A stretch of DNA of 64,000 bases from Kutzneria buriramensis. Its GTDB lineage: Bacteria; Actinomycetota; Actinomycetes; Mycobacteriales; Pseudonocardiaceae. Of this stretch, positions 32,052 through 41,211 are shown piece after piece. The position numbers and the translations under genes were made by a program. The notes under the pieces were generated by a model that searched no databases, had not been told where the DNA came from, and saw only the letters and a program-made list of their open reading frames with translations. Positions within the stretch are counted from its first letter, which is position 1, and every line of letters starts with the position of its first letter. Location of the stretch: the NCBI RefSeq assembly GCF_043575855.1, contig NZ_CP144375.1, positions 1,178,001-1,242,000 of the forward strand, given 5' to 3'.

Positions 32052-33260
32052 ATGCGCGTCCTGTTCGGGCTGCCGCCGATGGCCGGTCACGCCCGCTCCA
32101 TCGCCCCACTGGCCGCCGCGCTGCGTTCCGCCGGCCATGACATCGTCGCCGTCGGACGGCCCAACGTCGTGCCCGGCATCCTGTCCCGGCACATCCCCGC
32201 CTTTCCCGTGGGACAGCCGGTGGATGTCGTCGGGGGCATCCTCAAGGCCCTGCCCGCCGGCTCGTCCGTGCAGGAGATGTGGGGTCGGTCCGACGGTCCC
32301 GAGCACCTGGTCGGCGTCGCCCATCACTACGTCGCCTACGCCGAGGAGGTCCTCGACGAGGTGCTGGACTTCACCCGCGCCTGGCGTCCCGATGTCGTCG
32401 TCTACGACCCCCTGGACTTCGCCGCCCGCATCGCCGCCGCCGAGCTCGGCGTGCCCACGGTCCGCCACCGCTGGGCGACCGACCCGTACGGGACGATCAC
32501 CGAGTCCGAGGCCCTTGCCCGCCTGGGCTCTCTGGAACCGGCGCTGGTCCTCGACCCGTGCCCGCCCAGCCTGCAACTTCCCGGTGTCGCCCCCGGCATG
32601 CCCGTCCGCTACGTCCAGGACAACGGCGTCGGAGTCGTGCCGCCGTGGACCCTGGTTCCCCCGTCCCGGCCCACCGTCTGCGTCTGCCCCGGCACCGAGG
32701 CCCTCACCCTCGGCGGCGCCCCCGGCTTCCGCAACGCCCTGCTGGCCCTCGCCCAGCTCGACGTCGACGTCATCGCCGCCGTCAACGCCGCCAACCTCGA
32801 CCTGCTCGGCCCCCTGCCCGCCAGCATCCGGGTCGTCGACATGGTGCCCTTGCACATGTTCCTGCACCACTGCACCGCCATCGTCCACCACGGCGGCGCC
32901 GGCTGCCTGCTCACGTCCATCGCCGCCGGCCTCCCCCAGCTCGTGCTGCCCGTCATCGCCGACCAGTACGCCAACGGCGACCAGATCGCCGCCTACGGCG
33001 CCGGGCTCACCCTGTCCACCATGGTCGAGCAGCGGGACCCCGAGGCCGTCGCCACCGCCGTCAAACGGTTGATCACCGACGACTCCCTCACCGCCCGCGC
33101 CCTCACCCTCCGTGCCGAGCACGAGTCTCAACCCGATGTCTTCGACTCCGTCGCCGCCCTGGCCCAGGTCGCGCACCACAACCCGCGCACACGCCTGTCC
33201 GCCGACGGAAATCCGCCGCACGGACGGGCGCCCGCTCAACCCCAGACCCGAGCCTGCTAG
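32052..33260 (+). CDS. GT1-family glycosyltransferase
   Basis: 402 aa from ATG 32052. It starts MRVLFGLPPMAGHARSIAPL, then RPDVVVYDPLDFAARIAAAE, LDPCPPSLQLPGV and donor site HHGGAGCLLTS. The C-terminal 25 residues are rich in Pro, Arg and His and look unstructured. Codon use is strongly C-ending. It is downstream of the 30848 GT and ends 4 bp into the convergent lectin gene. Which sugar it transfers is not readable; with five GT1 enzymes an oligosaccharide or several sugar sites are expected. Confidence 0.9.
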   Translation: MRVLFGLPPMAGHARSIAPLAAALRSAGHDIVAVGRPNVVPGILSRHIPAFPVGQPVDVVGGILKALPAGSSVQEMWGRSDGPEHLVGVAHHYVAYAEEVLDEVLDFTRAWRPDVVVYDPLDFAARIAAAELGVPTVRHRWATDPYGTITESEALARLGSLEPALVLDPCPPSLQLPGVAPGMPVRYVQDNGVGVVPPWTLVPPSRPTVCVCPGTEALTLGGAPGFRNALLALAQLDVDVIAAVNAANLDLLGPLPASIRVVDMVPLHMFLHHCTAIVHHGGAGCLLTSIAAGLPQLVLPVIADQYANGDQIAAYGAGLTLSTMVEQRDPEAVATAVKRLITDDSLTARALTLRAEHESQPDVFDSVAALAQVAHHNPRTRLSADGNPPHGRAPAQPQTRAC

Positions 33261-33739
33261 TTGCTGTGACCGGTACCCGTGGACCAGATGGCATGGCCCG
33301 CGAGGTCGTAGAGGACGAGGTTGCCGTCGCTCTGGAACTTGAGCTGAGCACCGGAGCCCGTGGTAGCCGACTCCCAGACCCCACGGCCGAAGCCGTCGTA
33401 GATGACGAAGTTGCCGTCGCTCTGGAAGACGGCGGACTTGCCGAGGAACTGGGTGCGGGAGTCCCACAGGGCGACGCCGGCCTGCGAGTAGACGACGAGG
33501 TTCCCGTCGGACTGGAACACGAGCGTGCCGGCGGGGGTGCTGTAGAGCTTGTTCACCTCCAGGCTCGAGTTCCAGTTGAACACGAACTCCTGCTGGAAGT
33601 CCGCGGGCGCGGCGACGACGGCGCCGTGACGCGGCTGCGTCGCGGCGGACGCCGGCGCGGCCGTCACGAGCGCGGTCGCGGCGCCGAGTGACACGGCGAC
33701 TGCCGCGATCCGCATGGTCCTTGATTCGATCTTCGACAC
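33257..33739 (-). CDS. Secreted bulb-type (mannose-binding) lectin
   Basis: 160 aa from GTG 33739 with GGAGAAG upstream. A signal peptide (about 1-33) ends in APASAA. The mature part is a single B-lectin prism with three QxDxNxVxY mannose sites: QSDGNLVVY, QSDGNFVIY and QSDGNLVLY, and the W residues that close each face. It should be exported and bind mannose-type glycans. It lies within the cluster but its upstream region shows no SARP-type heptamers, so it may be a passenger gene or act on a glycosylated product. Confidence 0.9.
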   Translation of the reverse strand: MSKIESRTMRIAAVAVSLGAATALVTAAPASAATQPRHGAVVAAPADFQQEFVFNWNSSLEVNKLYSTPAGTLVFQSDGNLVVYSQAGVALWDSRTQFLGKSAVFQSDGNFVIYDGFGRGVWESATTGSGAQLKFQSDGNLVLYDLAGHAIWSTGTGHSN

Positions 33740-33943
33740 GGCTGACTTCTCCCCTGTCGACTACATGACGTCCCCACTATCGGCAGCCACCACGCGCACC
33801 AGCTGTCAACGACGGTGATTCGAGCGCGATCGGGCGGGAGTTCGGGCACTCGACGGAGCCCGGACTCGACATCAAGCCTCGCCCAATTCTGCGCGCCCAC
33901 GGCCCACCCGCTCCCATACTGACCACACCAGAGAGGGGGCGAC

Positions 33944-34717
33944 ATGCGTGGGGAGCGACTGAACGACGGGCTCAGCGTGGCGGCGGTGGGCCAGGGCGAG
34001 CCGCTGGTGACCCTGCCGGGTCTGGGCACCGGCGCGGACCTGTCGGTCAAGGTCCCATCCACGACGGCGTTCTTCGCGAACATCCTGGCAGCCGGCTACA
34101 AGCGCCGGGTGCACGTGATCAACCGGCCGGTCACGGTACCGGCGAACACAACGCTCCCCGACCTGGCCGGCTGGCACGCGGAGGCGCTGCGGGGGCGGTT
34201 CAACGGGCCGGTGGACGTGATGGGAACCTCCGGCGGCGGGGCGACCGCCCTGCAACTGGCCATCGACCACCCGGACGTGGTGCGACGCCTGATCCTCTGC
34301 ACGATCGCGAGCCGCCCGGGCGATCACGGCAGAGAACGACTCCTGAACCTGATCCGAGCCGAGCAGCGAGGCCGCCGCGATCCGTGGGCGGCGAGCGGGC
34401 TGGTCACGCGGGGACCACTGCGGTTGCTGACGTTCGCGGCGTACGCGTTCGGCGCCAGGGGCAAGCGGGCGCAGGGTGAAACCTCATTGGTCGAAGCCAT
34501 CCAGGACTGGGACGTCACCGACCGCCTCGGCGAAGTCAGCGCGCCAACGCTGCTGATCGCCGGCGGCAGGGACGAGATCATCCCGGCCGAATTCGCCCGC
34601 GCCACCGCGGCCGGCATCGCACAAGCACAGCTGCTGATGATCGAGCGGGGCGATCACGTGACGACGATGTTCGACCGCCGCGTGTCACCGGCGATCCGAG
34701 AATTCCTGAACGGCTGA
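33944..34717 (+). CDS. Alpha/beta-hydrolase
   Basis: 257 aa. It has the nucleophile elbow MGTSGGGATA (serine), a probable acid in IAGGRDEIIPAE and catalytic His in ERGDHVTT, so the triad is complete. The oxyanion region is LPGLGTGAD instead of HG. GAGAGGGGG lies before ATG 33944. It could be an esterase, lactonase or thioesterase; context does not decide. No SARP-type promoter precedes it. The last 33 bp overlap the convergent ketoreductase gene. Confidence 0.85.
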   Translation: MRGERLNDGLSVAAVGQGEPLVTLPGLGTGADLSVKVPSTTAFFANILAAGYKRRVHVINRPVTVPANTTLPDLAGWHAEALRGRFNGPVDVMGTSGGGATALQLAIDHPDVVRRLILCTIASRPGDHGRERLLNLIRAEQRGRRDPWAASGLVTRGPLRLLTFAAYAFGARGKRAQGETSLVEAIQDWDVTDRLGEVSAPTLLIAGGRDEIIPAEFARATAAGIAQAQLLMIERGDHVTTMFDRRVSPAIREFLNG

Positions 34718-35623
34718 CACCAACGCGGCTTGGCGGAGGACTTCGCCATGGGCATGCTCGCCGGTGCGGACGACACGGGCGAAGTCCTCGACCATGTTGC
34801 GGAACTGGTCGTCCGCGGGCAGTTCCAGCCGCGAATTCCCACTGGGCTGCTCCACCAACACGTTCGGGGCCATCCCGGCCGGCGTGGTGAACGCACGGTC
34901 GACGGTGATCCGCCCGTGCGAACCCCACAGCGAGTACGAGCACTGGTAACCGTGCTGCATCCCATACGCCAGCCGGCCGATTCGACCGTCACCTTCGACA
35001 AGAACCGCACCGCCGACATCGACGCCATCCACAGTGGACACGGCGCCCGCCACCGAGACGTCACCAAGGAAGAACTGGGCCGCCCGCAACGGATAAACGC
35101 CGAGGTCGAGCAGCGCGCCGCCGCCAAGAGACGAAGAATACCGGATGTTGTCCGCCGGCAGGCCAGGAATGCCGAACACCGCGGAGAACTCCCGCACCGC
35201 ACCGATCCGCCCGCTGGCGACAACCTCGGCGACGGCCCGGTGCTGACTGTGGTGCAGGAACATGAATCCCTCCACCACGACCACACCGCACGTCTCAGCC
35301 AGCTCCACCAGCGATCGAGCCTCGGCCAGCGACGGCGCCAGGGGCTTCTCCACCAGCAAATGCTTGCCGGCCTTGACCGCCTCGACCGCCCACGGCACGT
35401 GCAGGGCGTTCGGCAACGGTATGTAGACGGCGTCCACATCGGACCGTTCGAGCAAGGACTCATAGCCGACAACGGCGTCACACTCGAACCGCCGAGCGAA
35501 CTTGCCAGCCTTGTCCGCATCCCGACTGGCAACGGCGGCAACCCGAATCCCCGAGGCGCGCTCCACCGCCGGCAACACCATGCGCCACGCGATGTCGGCG
35601 CACCCCAGCACGCCGAGGTTCAC
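34685..35623 (-). CDS. NDP-hexose 3-ketoreductase (Gfo/Idh/MocA family)
   Basis: 312 aa from GTG 35623, overlapping the 2,3-dehydratase stop by 4 bp. The Rossmann start is VVNLGVLGCADIAWRMVLPA, then the EKP motif in LLVEKPLAPS and a C-terminal beta-sheet half with DLGVYPLRAAQFFLG. Family members (SpnN, TylC1-type) reduce the unstable 3-keto product of the 2,3-dehydratase, fixing C3 stereochemistry of a 2-deoxysugar. Direct overlap with the dehydratase gene strongly supports this pairing. Confidence 0.92.
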   Translation of the reverse strand: MNLGVLGCADIAWRMVLPAVERASGIRVAAVASRDADKAGKFARRFECDAVVGYESLLERSDVDAVYIPLPNALHVPWAVEAVKAGKHLLVEKPLAPSLAEARSLVELAETCGVVVVEGFMFLHHSQHRAVAEVVASGRIGAVREFSAVFGIPGLPADNIRYSSSLGGGALLDLGVYPLRAAQFFLGDVSVAGAVSTVDGVDVGGAVLVEGDGRIGRLAYGMQHGYQCSYSLWGSHGRITVDRAFTTPAGMAPNVLVEQPSGNSRLELPADDQFRNMVEDFARVVRTGEHAHGEVLRQAALVSAVQEFSDRR

Positions 35624-37023
35624 CACAGCGAGGCCAGGCAGGTCAGCAGGGTCCGTGCCTCCACGTTGACGCAGTTGCTCAGGGACGCGAGCTTGCGGAG
35701 CTGGTACGGCGTCACCCACCGGTAGTTCTTGCCCTCGTCGTCGGGGAAGTCGTCACCGGCCTCGACGATCATGTACCGGTTCTCCCGGTTCAGGAACCGG
35801 CCACCCTCCTCGGAGTGCAGGACGCTGTAGCGCGCCGGCGCCTCGAGGACGTACTCCAGGTACGGCGGCCACACCGACCGCGGCAGGTTGCGGTAGTCCG
35901 CATTGACGCAGTGGACGGTCGGGGCGACCTCGAAGAAGTCGAACAGGCCCGGCTGTGGCTTGCCCTGCACCAGAATGTGCGGCACGCCGTCGATGTGCCG
36001 CATCACGAACGCGGCGATGCCCGGCCGCGCCGGGGTGAGCATCGGCTGCGTCCAGCTGACGACCTCGCGCGTCTCGGCCTGCACGGAGACCGCGACCACG
36101 CTGAAGAACTTGCCCTCCACGTGGGAGATCTCGTACTCGGTGCGCTTCCAGTCGGCGACCTCGCGCAGCGGCATCCGCTCGGCGGTCATCTCGTAGTGGC
36201 ACTTCAAGCCGGTGAGCCAGCTCAGCAGCTCGTCGAAACCGTACCGCGCCGGGACATTCACCGACAGGGCGGTGCGCAGAGTGGACTGATCGTCGTCCTC
36301 GGTGGACATCGGCAGCGTGGACAGCACCGTGCGGATGTCCATGTTGACGGTGCTGTCCCTGGCCAGGAAACGGTTGATCTGGGCCAGGGTCAGCCAGCGG
36401 AAGTCCTCGTGCTCCTCGACGTCCCCGGTGACCTCGACGACCATGTTCCGGTTCCGCTTGTGGTAGAAGCTGTCGCCCTGCTCGGACTGGAGCACGTCGG
36501 TGATCACCCGCCCGCGGCCCGGCCCGGCGAAGTGCTCGAAGTAGCGGATCTTCGCGCCCTGGTGCACCCGGGTGAAGTTGCTGCGGGTGGCCTGCACGGT
36601 CGGGCTGAGCTCGATGGTGTGCGGGTTGCCGGGCTCCATCTTGGCCTGCACGAGGAAGTGCGGCACGCCGTCGATCTCCCGCACGAGCAGGCCCAGCAGG
36701 CCGTTCTCGGGCTGGTTGATGATCGGCTGCTGCCAGGCGTGCACGGGCCCGAACTGGCTCGTCACGGTCAGGCCCTGGATGGCGAAGAACCGGCCGCTGT
36801 CGTGCGCGAGATCGCCGGTGGACGCGGCGAACGACCACTTGTCCAGCTCGCCGAACGCGATCCGGTCCACCGCGAACTGGTTCACGACCTTGCGGCGGCG
36901 CAGCCACGCGACGACCTCCTCGTCGGAGATCAGCGACCCGGTCGCCTCCGCCGAGCGCGCGAACCGGGCGCCGTCGTGCTGTCGCAGGCCGCCGAGCCGG
37001 CCTGGTCCCAGTCGTCGGTCCAT
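35620..37023 (-). CDS. dTDP-4-keto-6-deoxyhexose 2,3-dehydratase (EvaA/SpnO family)
   Basis: 467 aa, the usual family length, built of two internal repeats: DGVPHFLVQAKMEPGN with YRNLPRSVWPP-like ends, and DGVPHILVQGKPQPGL. These are the twin NDP-sugar binding halves of the family. It removes water across C2-C3 of the dTDP-4-keto sugar, the first step to every 2-deoxyhexose. It uses its own SARP-type promoter at 37063-37095; GTGAGAG precedes the ATG. The 3-ketoreductase follows in overlap. Confidence 0.93.
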   Translation of the reverse strand: MDRRLGPGRLGGLRQHDGARFARSAEATGSLISDEEVVAWLRRRKVVNQFAVDRIAFGELDKWSFAASTGDLAHDSGRFFAIQGLTVTSQFGPVHAWQQPIINQPENGLLGLLVREIDGVPHFLVQAKMEPGNPHTIELSPTVQATRSNFTRVHQGAKIRYFEHFAGPGRGRVITDVLQSEQGDSFYHKRNRNMVVEVTGDVEEHEDFRWLTLAQINRFLARDSTVNMDIRTVLSTLPMSTEDDDQSTLRTALSVNVPARYGFDELLSWLTGLKCHYEMTAERMPLREVADWKRTEYEISHVEGKFFSVVAVSVQAETREVVSWTQPMLTPARPGIAAFVMRHIDGVPHILVQGKPQPGLFDFFEVAPTVHCVNADYRNLPRSVWPPYLEYVLEAPARYSVLHSEEGGRFLNRENRYMIVEAGDDFPDDEGKNYRWVTPYQLRKLASLSNCVNVEARTLLTCLASLW

Positions 37024-37062
37024 CTCTCACCCCGAAGTGGTCGAAGAACTCGCAGCGACACC

Positions 37063-37095
37063 AGTGTCGACCGGCCCGGTCGACGATCGGTCGAA
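37063..37095 (-). promoter_or_regulatory. SARP-type promoter for the 2,3-dehydratase operon
   Basis: On the minus strand: heptamers TTCGACC and GTCGACC 4 bp apart, 9 bp, -10 GACACT. It overlaps a perfect 19-bp palindrome at 37066-37084 (GTCGACCGG, one base, then its complement), which may be a separate operator. Confidence 0.68.
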
Positions 37096-37114
37096 ACGGG
37101 ACGGGCGAGCGCGC

Positions 37115-37147
37115 TGCGACCGGCCGACCACCGGCGCCGGAGATCCT
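37115..37147 (+). promoter_or_regulatory. SARP-type promoter for the SDR at 37173
   Basis: Heptamers TGCGACC and GACCACC 4 bp apart, 9 bp, then -10 GATCCT. The GTG start at 37173 has AAGGAGG upstream, so the transcript has a short leader. Confidence 0.6.
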
Positions 37148-37172
37148 GCGTGCACCGGAGAAGGAGGACACC

Positions 37173-37964
37173 GTGAAGGCGACTTACCGTTCGGCCCTGG
37201 TCACCGGCGCGTCCGGCGGCATCGGCGAGATCTTCGCCCGCCAGCTGGCGGCGGTCGGCTGTGACCTGGTGCTGGTGGCCCGCCGGGCCGAGCCGATGGA
37301 GAAGCTGGCCGCCGGCCTGGCGGAGCGGCACGGCGTGCACGTCGAGGTGATCGCCGCCGACCTGACCGTGGACGGCGATCTCGAACGGGTGGCGCGGCGG
37401 CTGGCCGATCCGGAGCGGCCGATCGAGCTGCTGGTGAACAACGCCGGCGCGGGATCCCGGCCGCCGCGGCCGTTCCACCAGCAGGATCCGGCCGGCGAGG
37501 AGGTCAAGGTGGCGCTGAACGTGATCGCGCCGCTGCGGCTGACCCGCGCCGCGCTGCCCGGCATGGTCGCGCGTGATCACGGTGGCGTGCTCACGGTGTC
37601 GTCGATCGCCGCGTACTGGCCGCAGCCCCACGGCGCGACTTATGCCGCCACCAAGGCGTTTCTGAGCTCCTTCGGCGACACACTGGCGTGTGAGCTGGCC
37701 GGCACGAACGTGCACGTCACGACCGTGGTGCCGGGATTCACCAAGCGCGGCAACGGGGTCGCGAAGGGCGGCCCGAAGAGCTTCACGCTGCCGGAGTTCG
37801 CCTGGCTGGAGCGGGAAGACGTGGCCGCGCAAGGGCTTGCCGCGGTGCACGCGGGCGTGCCGATCTGCATTCCGGGCGCCACCTATCAGGCGGCGCTCGG
37901 CCTCACGCGTCTGCTCCCACGGTCAGTGCTGCGCGACCTTTTCCGCCGCGTCTGGGGCAGCTGA
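37173..37964 (+). CDS. Short-chain dehydrogenase (SDR)
   Basis: 263 aa from GTG 37173 with a strong AAGGAGG. It has NAD(P) loop TGASGGIGEIFARQL, NNAGAGSR, and catalytic YAATK. The C-terminal region (VGVP-like AGVPICIPGATYQAALGL) is of the DltE/YqjQ class, which differs from the two FabG-like SDRs of the cluster. It could reduce C4 of a deoxysugar or a side-chain ketone; no dedicated sugar 4-ketoreductase was found elsewhere. The 3' end overlaps the amidohydrolase gene by 42 bp. Confidence 0.85.
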   Translation: MKATYRSALVTGASGGIGEIFARQLAAVGCDLVLVARRAEPMEKLAAGLAERHGVHVEVIAADLTVDGDLERVARRLADPERPIELLVNNAGAGSRPPRPFHQQDPAGEEVKVALNVIAPLRLTRAALPGMVARDHGGVLTVSSIAAYWPQPHGATYAATKAFLSSFGDTLACELAGTNVHVTTVVPGFTKRGNGVAKGGPKSFTLPEFAWLEREDVAAQGLAAVHAGVPICIPGATYQAALGLTRLLPRSVLRDLFRRVWGS

Positions 37965-40007
37965 CCGGCTCGCCTGCTGCTGGTCGAACCGCTTGCGGGC
38001 AACGGCTTCCCAGATCCCCAGGTCGCCGAACACCCGCGAGCCGTCGGCCAGCACGGGCAGGCCGGCCCAGCTGGCCTTGTCCCGGTCCCGGTAGTACGGC
38101 AGCAGCACGCCGTCGGCGGTCCGCGCCACCAGCTCCAGGTTCCCGAAGGTGCTGGCGATCATCGCGACGGACACCGGCCGCCCCCGGCCACCGGGCAGCA
38201 ACCCCGCCTGTCGCCACTCCCCCGCCTCGCGGTGGTAGTGCACGAGCCGGCCGTCGTACGGCACGACCAGGTCGTCCCCGACCAGAGTGGGGTCTCCGTC
38301 CGCCGAGCCGATCAGCGTCAACGATCCGTCCAGCCTACCGAATGCCAGTTCACCGGCGTTCGTCCGGACGGCTAACTCGTCACCCGAGAGCGCGACACCG
38401 GCGGCGGAGATCGGCAGCTCGGCGGCCTTGCGCCAACCGACGGCGAGCCGGCGGTAGTGCGCCAGCGCTTCCCCGCACGGCACCAGCATGTTCGAACCGT
38501 GCACGGCGGGATCGCCGGTGGCATCACCGATCGTCACGGCGTCGCCGGCGCCCAGCCGGTACGTCAGCAACAGCCCGTCGGCCGACCGCGCCACCACCTC
38601 TACCGCGCCAGGGATCACCGCCACCGCCCCGCCGACCGCCTCGAACGGCAGCGCGCCAACACGACGCCATGGATATCCCCACTGGTCGTTGAGACGCTCG
38701 TAGTGGACCAATGCCGGCCCATCCGGCGCGACCAGAACGAAGTCGCCACGGACCGTCTCGGCTAGAAATCCGCTGCCACGCCCGGCCGCGAAAGCGGTGC
38801 CGACAACCTCTATCGACTCCACCGACGGCCGCCGGCGCTCGATCCGCTCGCCGCCCTTCCACACGCCGACGAGATCGACCAAACAGGACACATCGGCGGT
38901 CGGGTCACCGTCCACCAGCATGAGATCCGCCCGCAGCCCCGCGGCGATGCGCCCACGGTCGACCAGGCCGAAGGCATCCGCCGGCACGGAGGTCGCGGCG
39001 GCCAACGCCTCGACGCCAGAGAGCCCCGCCTGGACGAGGAGTTCCAGCTCGCGCCACAACGCCACGCCATGCAGGTACATCGTCGGATCGGACCCGGCCA
39101 GCAGTGGAACGCCCGCCTCCCGGAACGCCCGCACCGCCGCCGCGGCCGCCTCGGTGTCGACCGGCAGGCAGCCGGCGTGCCCGTCGTACTCGGCGACGGC
39201 GAGATCCTCGGGCCGCAGGTACGGGGCGATCCGCGAGTCGGCGGCCAGGCCGCTCCGCCAGGCCGAACCGCCGGAGATCAGCTCGAACACGTTCAGCGTC
39301 GGCACCACGAACGTGCCCAGCTCCTTGGCCCGCAACGCAATCGACGCATCCGGCACCCGGTCCACGAACACGTGTGCCAGCCCGTCGACCCCGGCGTCCA
39401 AGGCGTCGTGCGCGGCCTGCAGGGTGCCGATGTGCACCATCGTCTTCAGCCCGCGCCGATGCGACTCCGCCACGATCGCCGCCATCGTCTCCTTGCTGAC
39501 GAAGGGAAGCGTGTGCCCCGCCGCCGCGCTGAGCAGGTCGCCGTCGTCGTAGCGGATCTTGATGTAGTCGGAGCCGTCGGCGATCCGCGCCGCCACGAAG
39601 CGTTCCGCGTCCTCCGGCCCCGTGACGAACGGAACCGCCGCCCCCGCCGCCGTCGTGCCCCGGCTGCCCGGCGCCTTCGCGGACACGCCCGCCGACCGGA
39701 TGTCCGCGATCGGCTCGCCGGACGACCGCAGCCGCGCGACCTCCGCCGGATCGTCGCCCATGCTGAGCACGGTCGTGGTGCCGAAGGTGATCGCCTGCCG
39801 CAGCGAATCCTCGCCCAGCAGGTGGAAGTGGGCGTCGATCAGACCGGGCAGCAGCGTCATCCGGCCCTCGCCGTCGACGATCTCGGCCCCGGCCGGCTCG
39901 TCCGACCCGATGGTCGTGATCACCCCGTCGGTCACGACGACCGAGCACACCGGCAGGCGCCGCTCCCCGTCGAACACCCGGACCCGGCGGAAGACAACGG
40001 AAGGCAT
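37923..40007 (-). CDS. Amidohydrolase fused to a C-terminal beta-propeller-like domain
   Basis: 694 aa from ATG 40007; AAGGAG lies 5 bp upstream, whereas the TTG codon before it is too close. Residues 1 to about 395 are a metal-dependent amidohydrolase: DAHFH (metal HxH), a Lys in YIKIRYDDGD, MVHIG, LAHVF and GSDPT give the usual ligand set. Residues about 400-670 hold about five or six diverged repeats with a core like LVHYxRxxxxW (LVHYERLNDQW, LAHYRRLAVGW, LVHYHREAGEW, LLPYYRDRDKASW), as in lectin-type beta-propellers. No signal peptide is seen. It may hydrolyse an amide, urea or lactone linked to a glycan. Probably cotranscribed with the P450 upstream (9 bp gap). Confidence 0.82.
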   Translation of the reverse strand: MPSVVFRRVRVFDGERRLPVCSVVVTDGVITTIGSDEPAGAEIVDGEGRMTLLPGLIDAHFHLLGEDSLRQAITFGTTTVLSMGDDPAEVARLRSSGEPIADIRSAGVSAKAPGSRGTTAAGAAVPFVTGPEDAERFVAARIADGSDYIKIRYDDGDLLSAAAGHTLPFVSKETMAAIVAESHRRGLKTMVHIGTLQAAHDALDAGVDGLAHVFVDRVPDASIALRAKELGTFVVPTLNVFELISGGSAWRSGLAADSRIAPYLRPEDLAVAEYDGHAGCLPVDTEAAAAAVRAFREAGVPLLAGSDPTMYLHGVALWRELELLVQAGLSGVEALAAATSVPADAFGLVDRGRIAAGLRADLMLVDGDPTADVSCLVDLVGVWKGGERIERRRPSVESIEVVGTAFAAGRGSGFLAETVRGDFVLVAPDGPALVHYERLNDQWGYPWRRVGALPFEAVGGAVAVIPGAVEVVARSADGLLLTYRLGAGDAVTIGDATGDPAVHGSNMLVPCGEALAHYRRLAVGWRKAAELPISAAGVALSGDELAVRTNAGELAFGRLDGSLTLIGSADGDPTLVGDDLVVPYDGRLVHYHREAGEWRQAGLLPGGRGRPVSVAMIASTFGNLELVARTADGVLLPYYRDRDKASWAGLPVLADGSRVFGDLGIWEAVARKRFDQQQASRSAAPDAAEKVAQH

Positions 40008-40016
40008 CAAGGCTCC

Positions 40017-41204
40017 TTAGAAGCTCACCGGCAGGCTGGTGAGGTTGCGGATCACCGATCCGGTCGTGGTCAACGACGACTCGGGCACCGCCAGCCGCAG
40101 CACGCCGAACCGCGCGAACAGCGCTCCCAGGGCGATCTCCAGCTCGGCCCGGGCGAGCTGGGCGCCGATGCAGTAGTGCGCGCCGGCCCCGAACGCCAGG
40201 TTCGGCTCCGTCCGAGCGGGCCGGAACTCGTCGGGGTCGGTGAACACACCCGGATCCCGGTTCGCGCCGACCGTCGACGGCAGCACGGCCTCGCCGGCGC
40301 GGATCAGCACCCCGCCGAGCTCCACGTCCTCAGTCACCACCCGCAGATTGCCGCCGGTCACCGGCGCCGCCGAGAACCGCAGCACCTCCTGCGCGGTCTC
40401 GCGGATCAGCTCCGGCCGCGCCACCAACTCGGCCATCCGGTCCGGGTTTCGCAGCAACGTCAGCACGCCGCTGGTGATCGCGCTGGCCGTGGTGTGGTAG
40501 CCGGCGATCAACAGGGTCGCGCCGAACACCACCAGCTCCTCGTCGCTCAGCGCCCCGTCGATGTCCCGGGCGTTGACCAGGTCGGTGAGCAGGTCGTCGG
40601 TGGTGGCCCCGTGCTTGTGCGCCACCAGCCCGGCCAGATAGCGGTTCAGCGAGCTCCGGGCGTCCCGAATGGACTCCGGCGAGTGCCCGGACAGGCTCAG
40701 CATCACGTCCGTCCACCGCCCGAAGCGGGCCCGGTCCTCGAACGGCACGCCCAGCAGCTCGCAGATCACCGCGATCGGCAGCGGCAGCGCCAGCGCCGAC
40801 ACGATGTCCACGGGGGACTCGGCGACCTGATCGAGCAGATCGTCGGTCACGCGCTGGATGTACGGCCGCAGCGAGGCGACGCGGCGCGCGGTGAAGGCGC
40901 GGATCACCAGGCGGTGCAAGCGGGTGTGCTGCGGCGGGTCCATCGCCAGGATCGTCGAGCGGTCCGGCGGCAGCGGCCGCATGCGCGGCGCGCCCTCCCG
41001 GCACGCGGCCGCCCGGCTGAACCTGTTGTCCGTCAACACGGTCCGCACCTCGTCGTGCCCGATGACCAGCCACGCCTCGTCGCCGGTGGGCAGCCGCACG
41101 CGGCACACCGGCCGCCGGTCGGGCGTGCCCGCCATCAGGTCCGGCACGCCCAGCACGCGGTCGGTCGGCACCGGGAAGTCCACCACCACATCGGTCTCGG
41201 CCAT
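40017..41204 (-). CDS. Cytochrome P450 with atypical I-helix
   Basis: 395 aa from ATG 41204, which follows its -10 box by 7 bp. K-helix EVLR and heme loop FGAGAHYCIGAQLARAE are intact. The I-helix reads IAGYHTTASAI: His replaces the conserved acid before Thr, so proton delivery must differ from standard P450s. It shares GGVLIRAGEAVLP with the P450 at 27496. It is the first gene of a two-gene unit with the amidohydrolase, under a SARP-type promoter. Oxidation of the aglycone or a sugar is likely. Confidence 0.93.
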   Translation of the reverse strand: MAETDVVVDFPVPTDRVLGVPDLMAGTPDRRPVCRVRLPTGDEAWLVIGHDEVRTVLTDNRFSRAAACREGAPRMRPLPPDRSTILAMDPPQHTRLHRLVIRAFTARRVASLRPYIQRVTDDLLDQVAESPVDIVSALALPLPIAVICELLGVPFEDRARFGRWTDVMLSLSGHSPESIRDARSSLNRYLAGLVAHKHGATTDDLLTDLVNARDIDGALSDEELVVFGATLLIAGYHTTASAITSGVLTLLRNPDRMAELVARPELIRETAQEVLRFSAAPVTGGNLRVVTEDVELGGVLIRAGEAVLPSTVGANRDPGVFTDPDEFRPARTEPNLAFGAGAHYCIGAQLARAELEIALGALFARFGVLRLAVPESSLTTTGSVIRNLTSLPVSF

Positions 41205-41211
41205 GCCGGCG

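Noticed and set aside
33740..33943. SARP-type heptamers before the lectin and alpha/beta-hydrolase genes
   Set aside because: TCGAC-like words occur, but no pair has the 4-bp gap, 9-bp spacing and NANNNT box.
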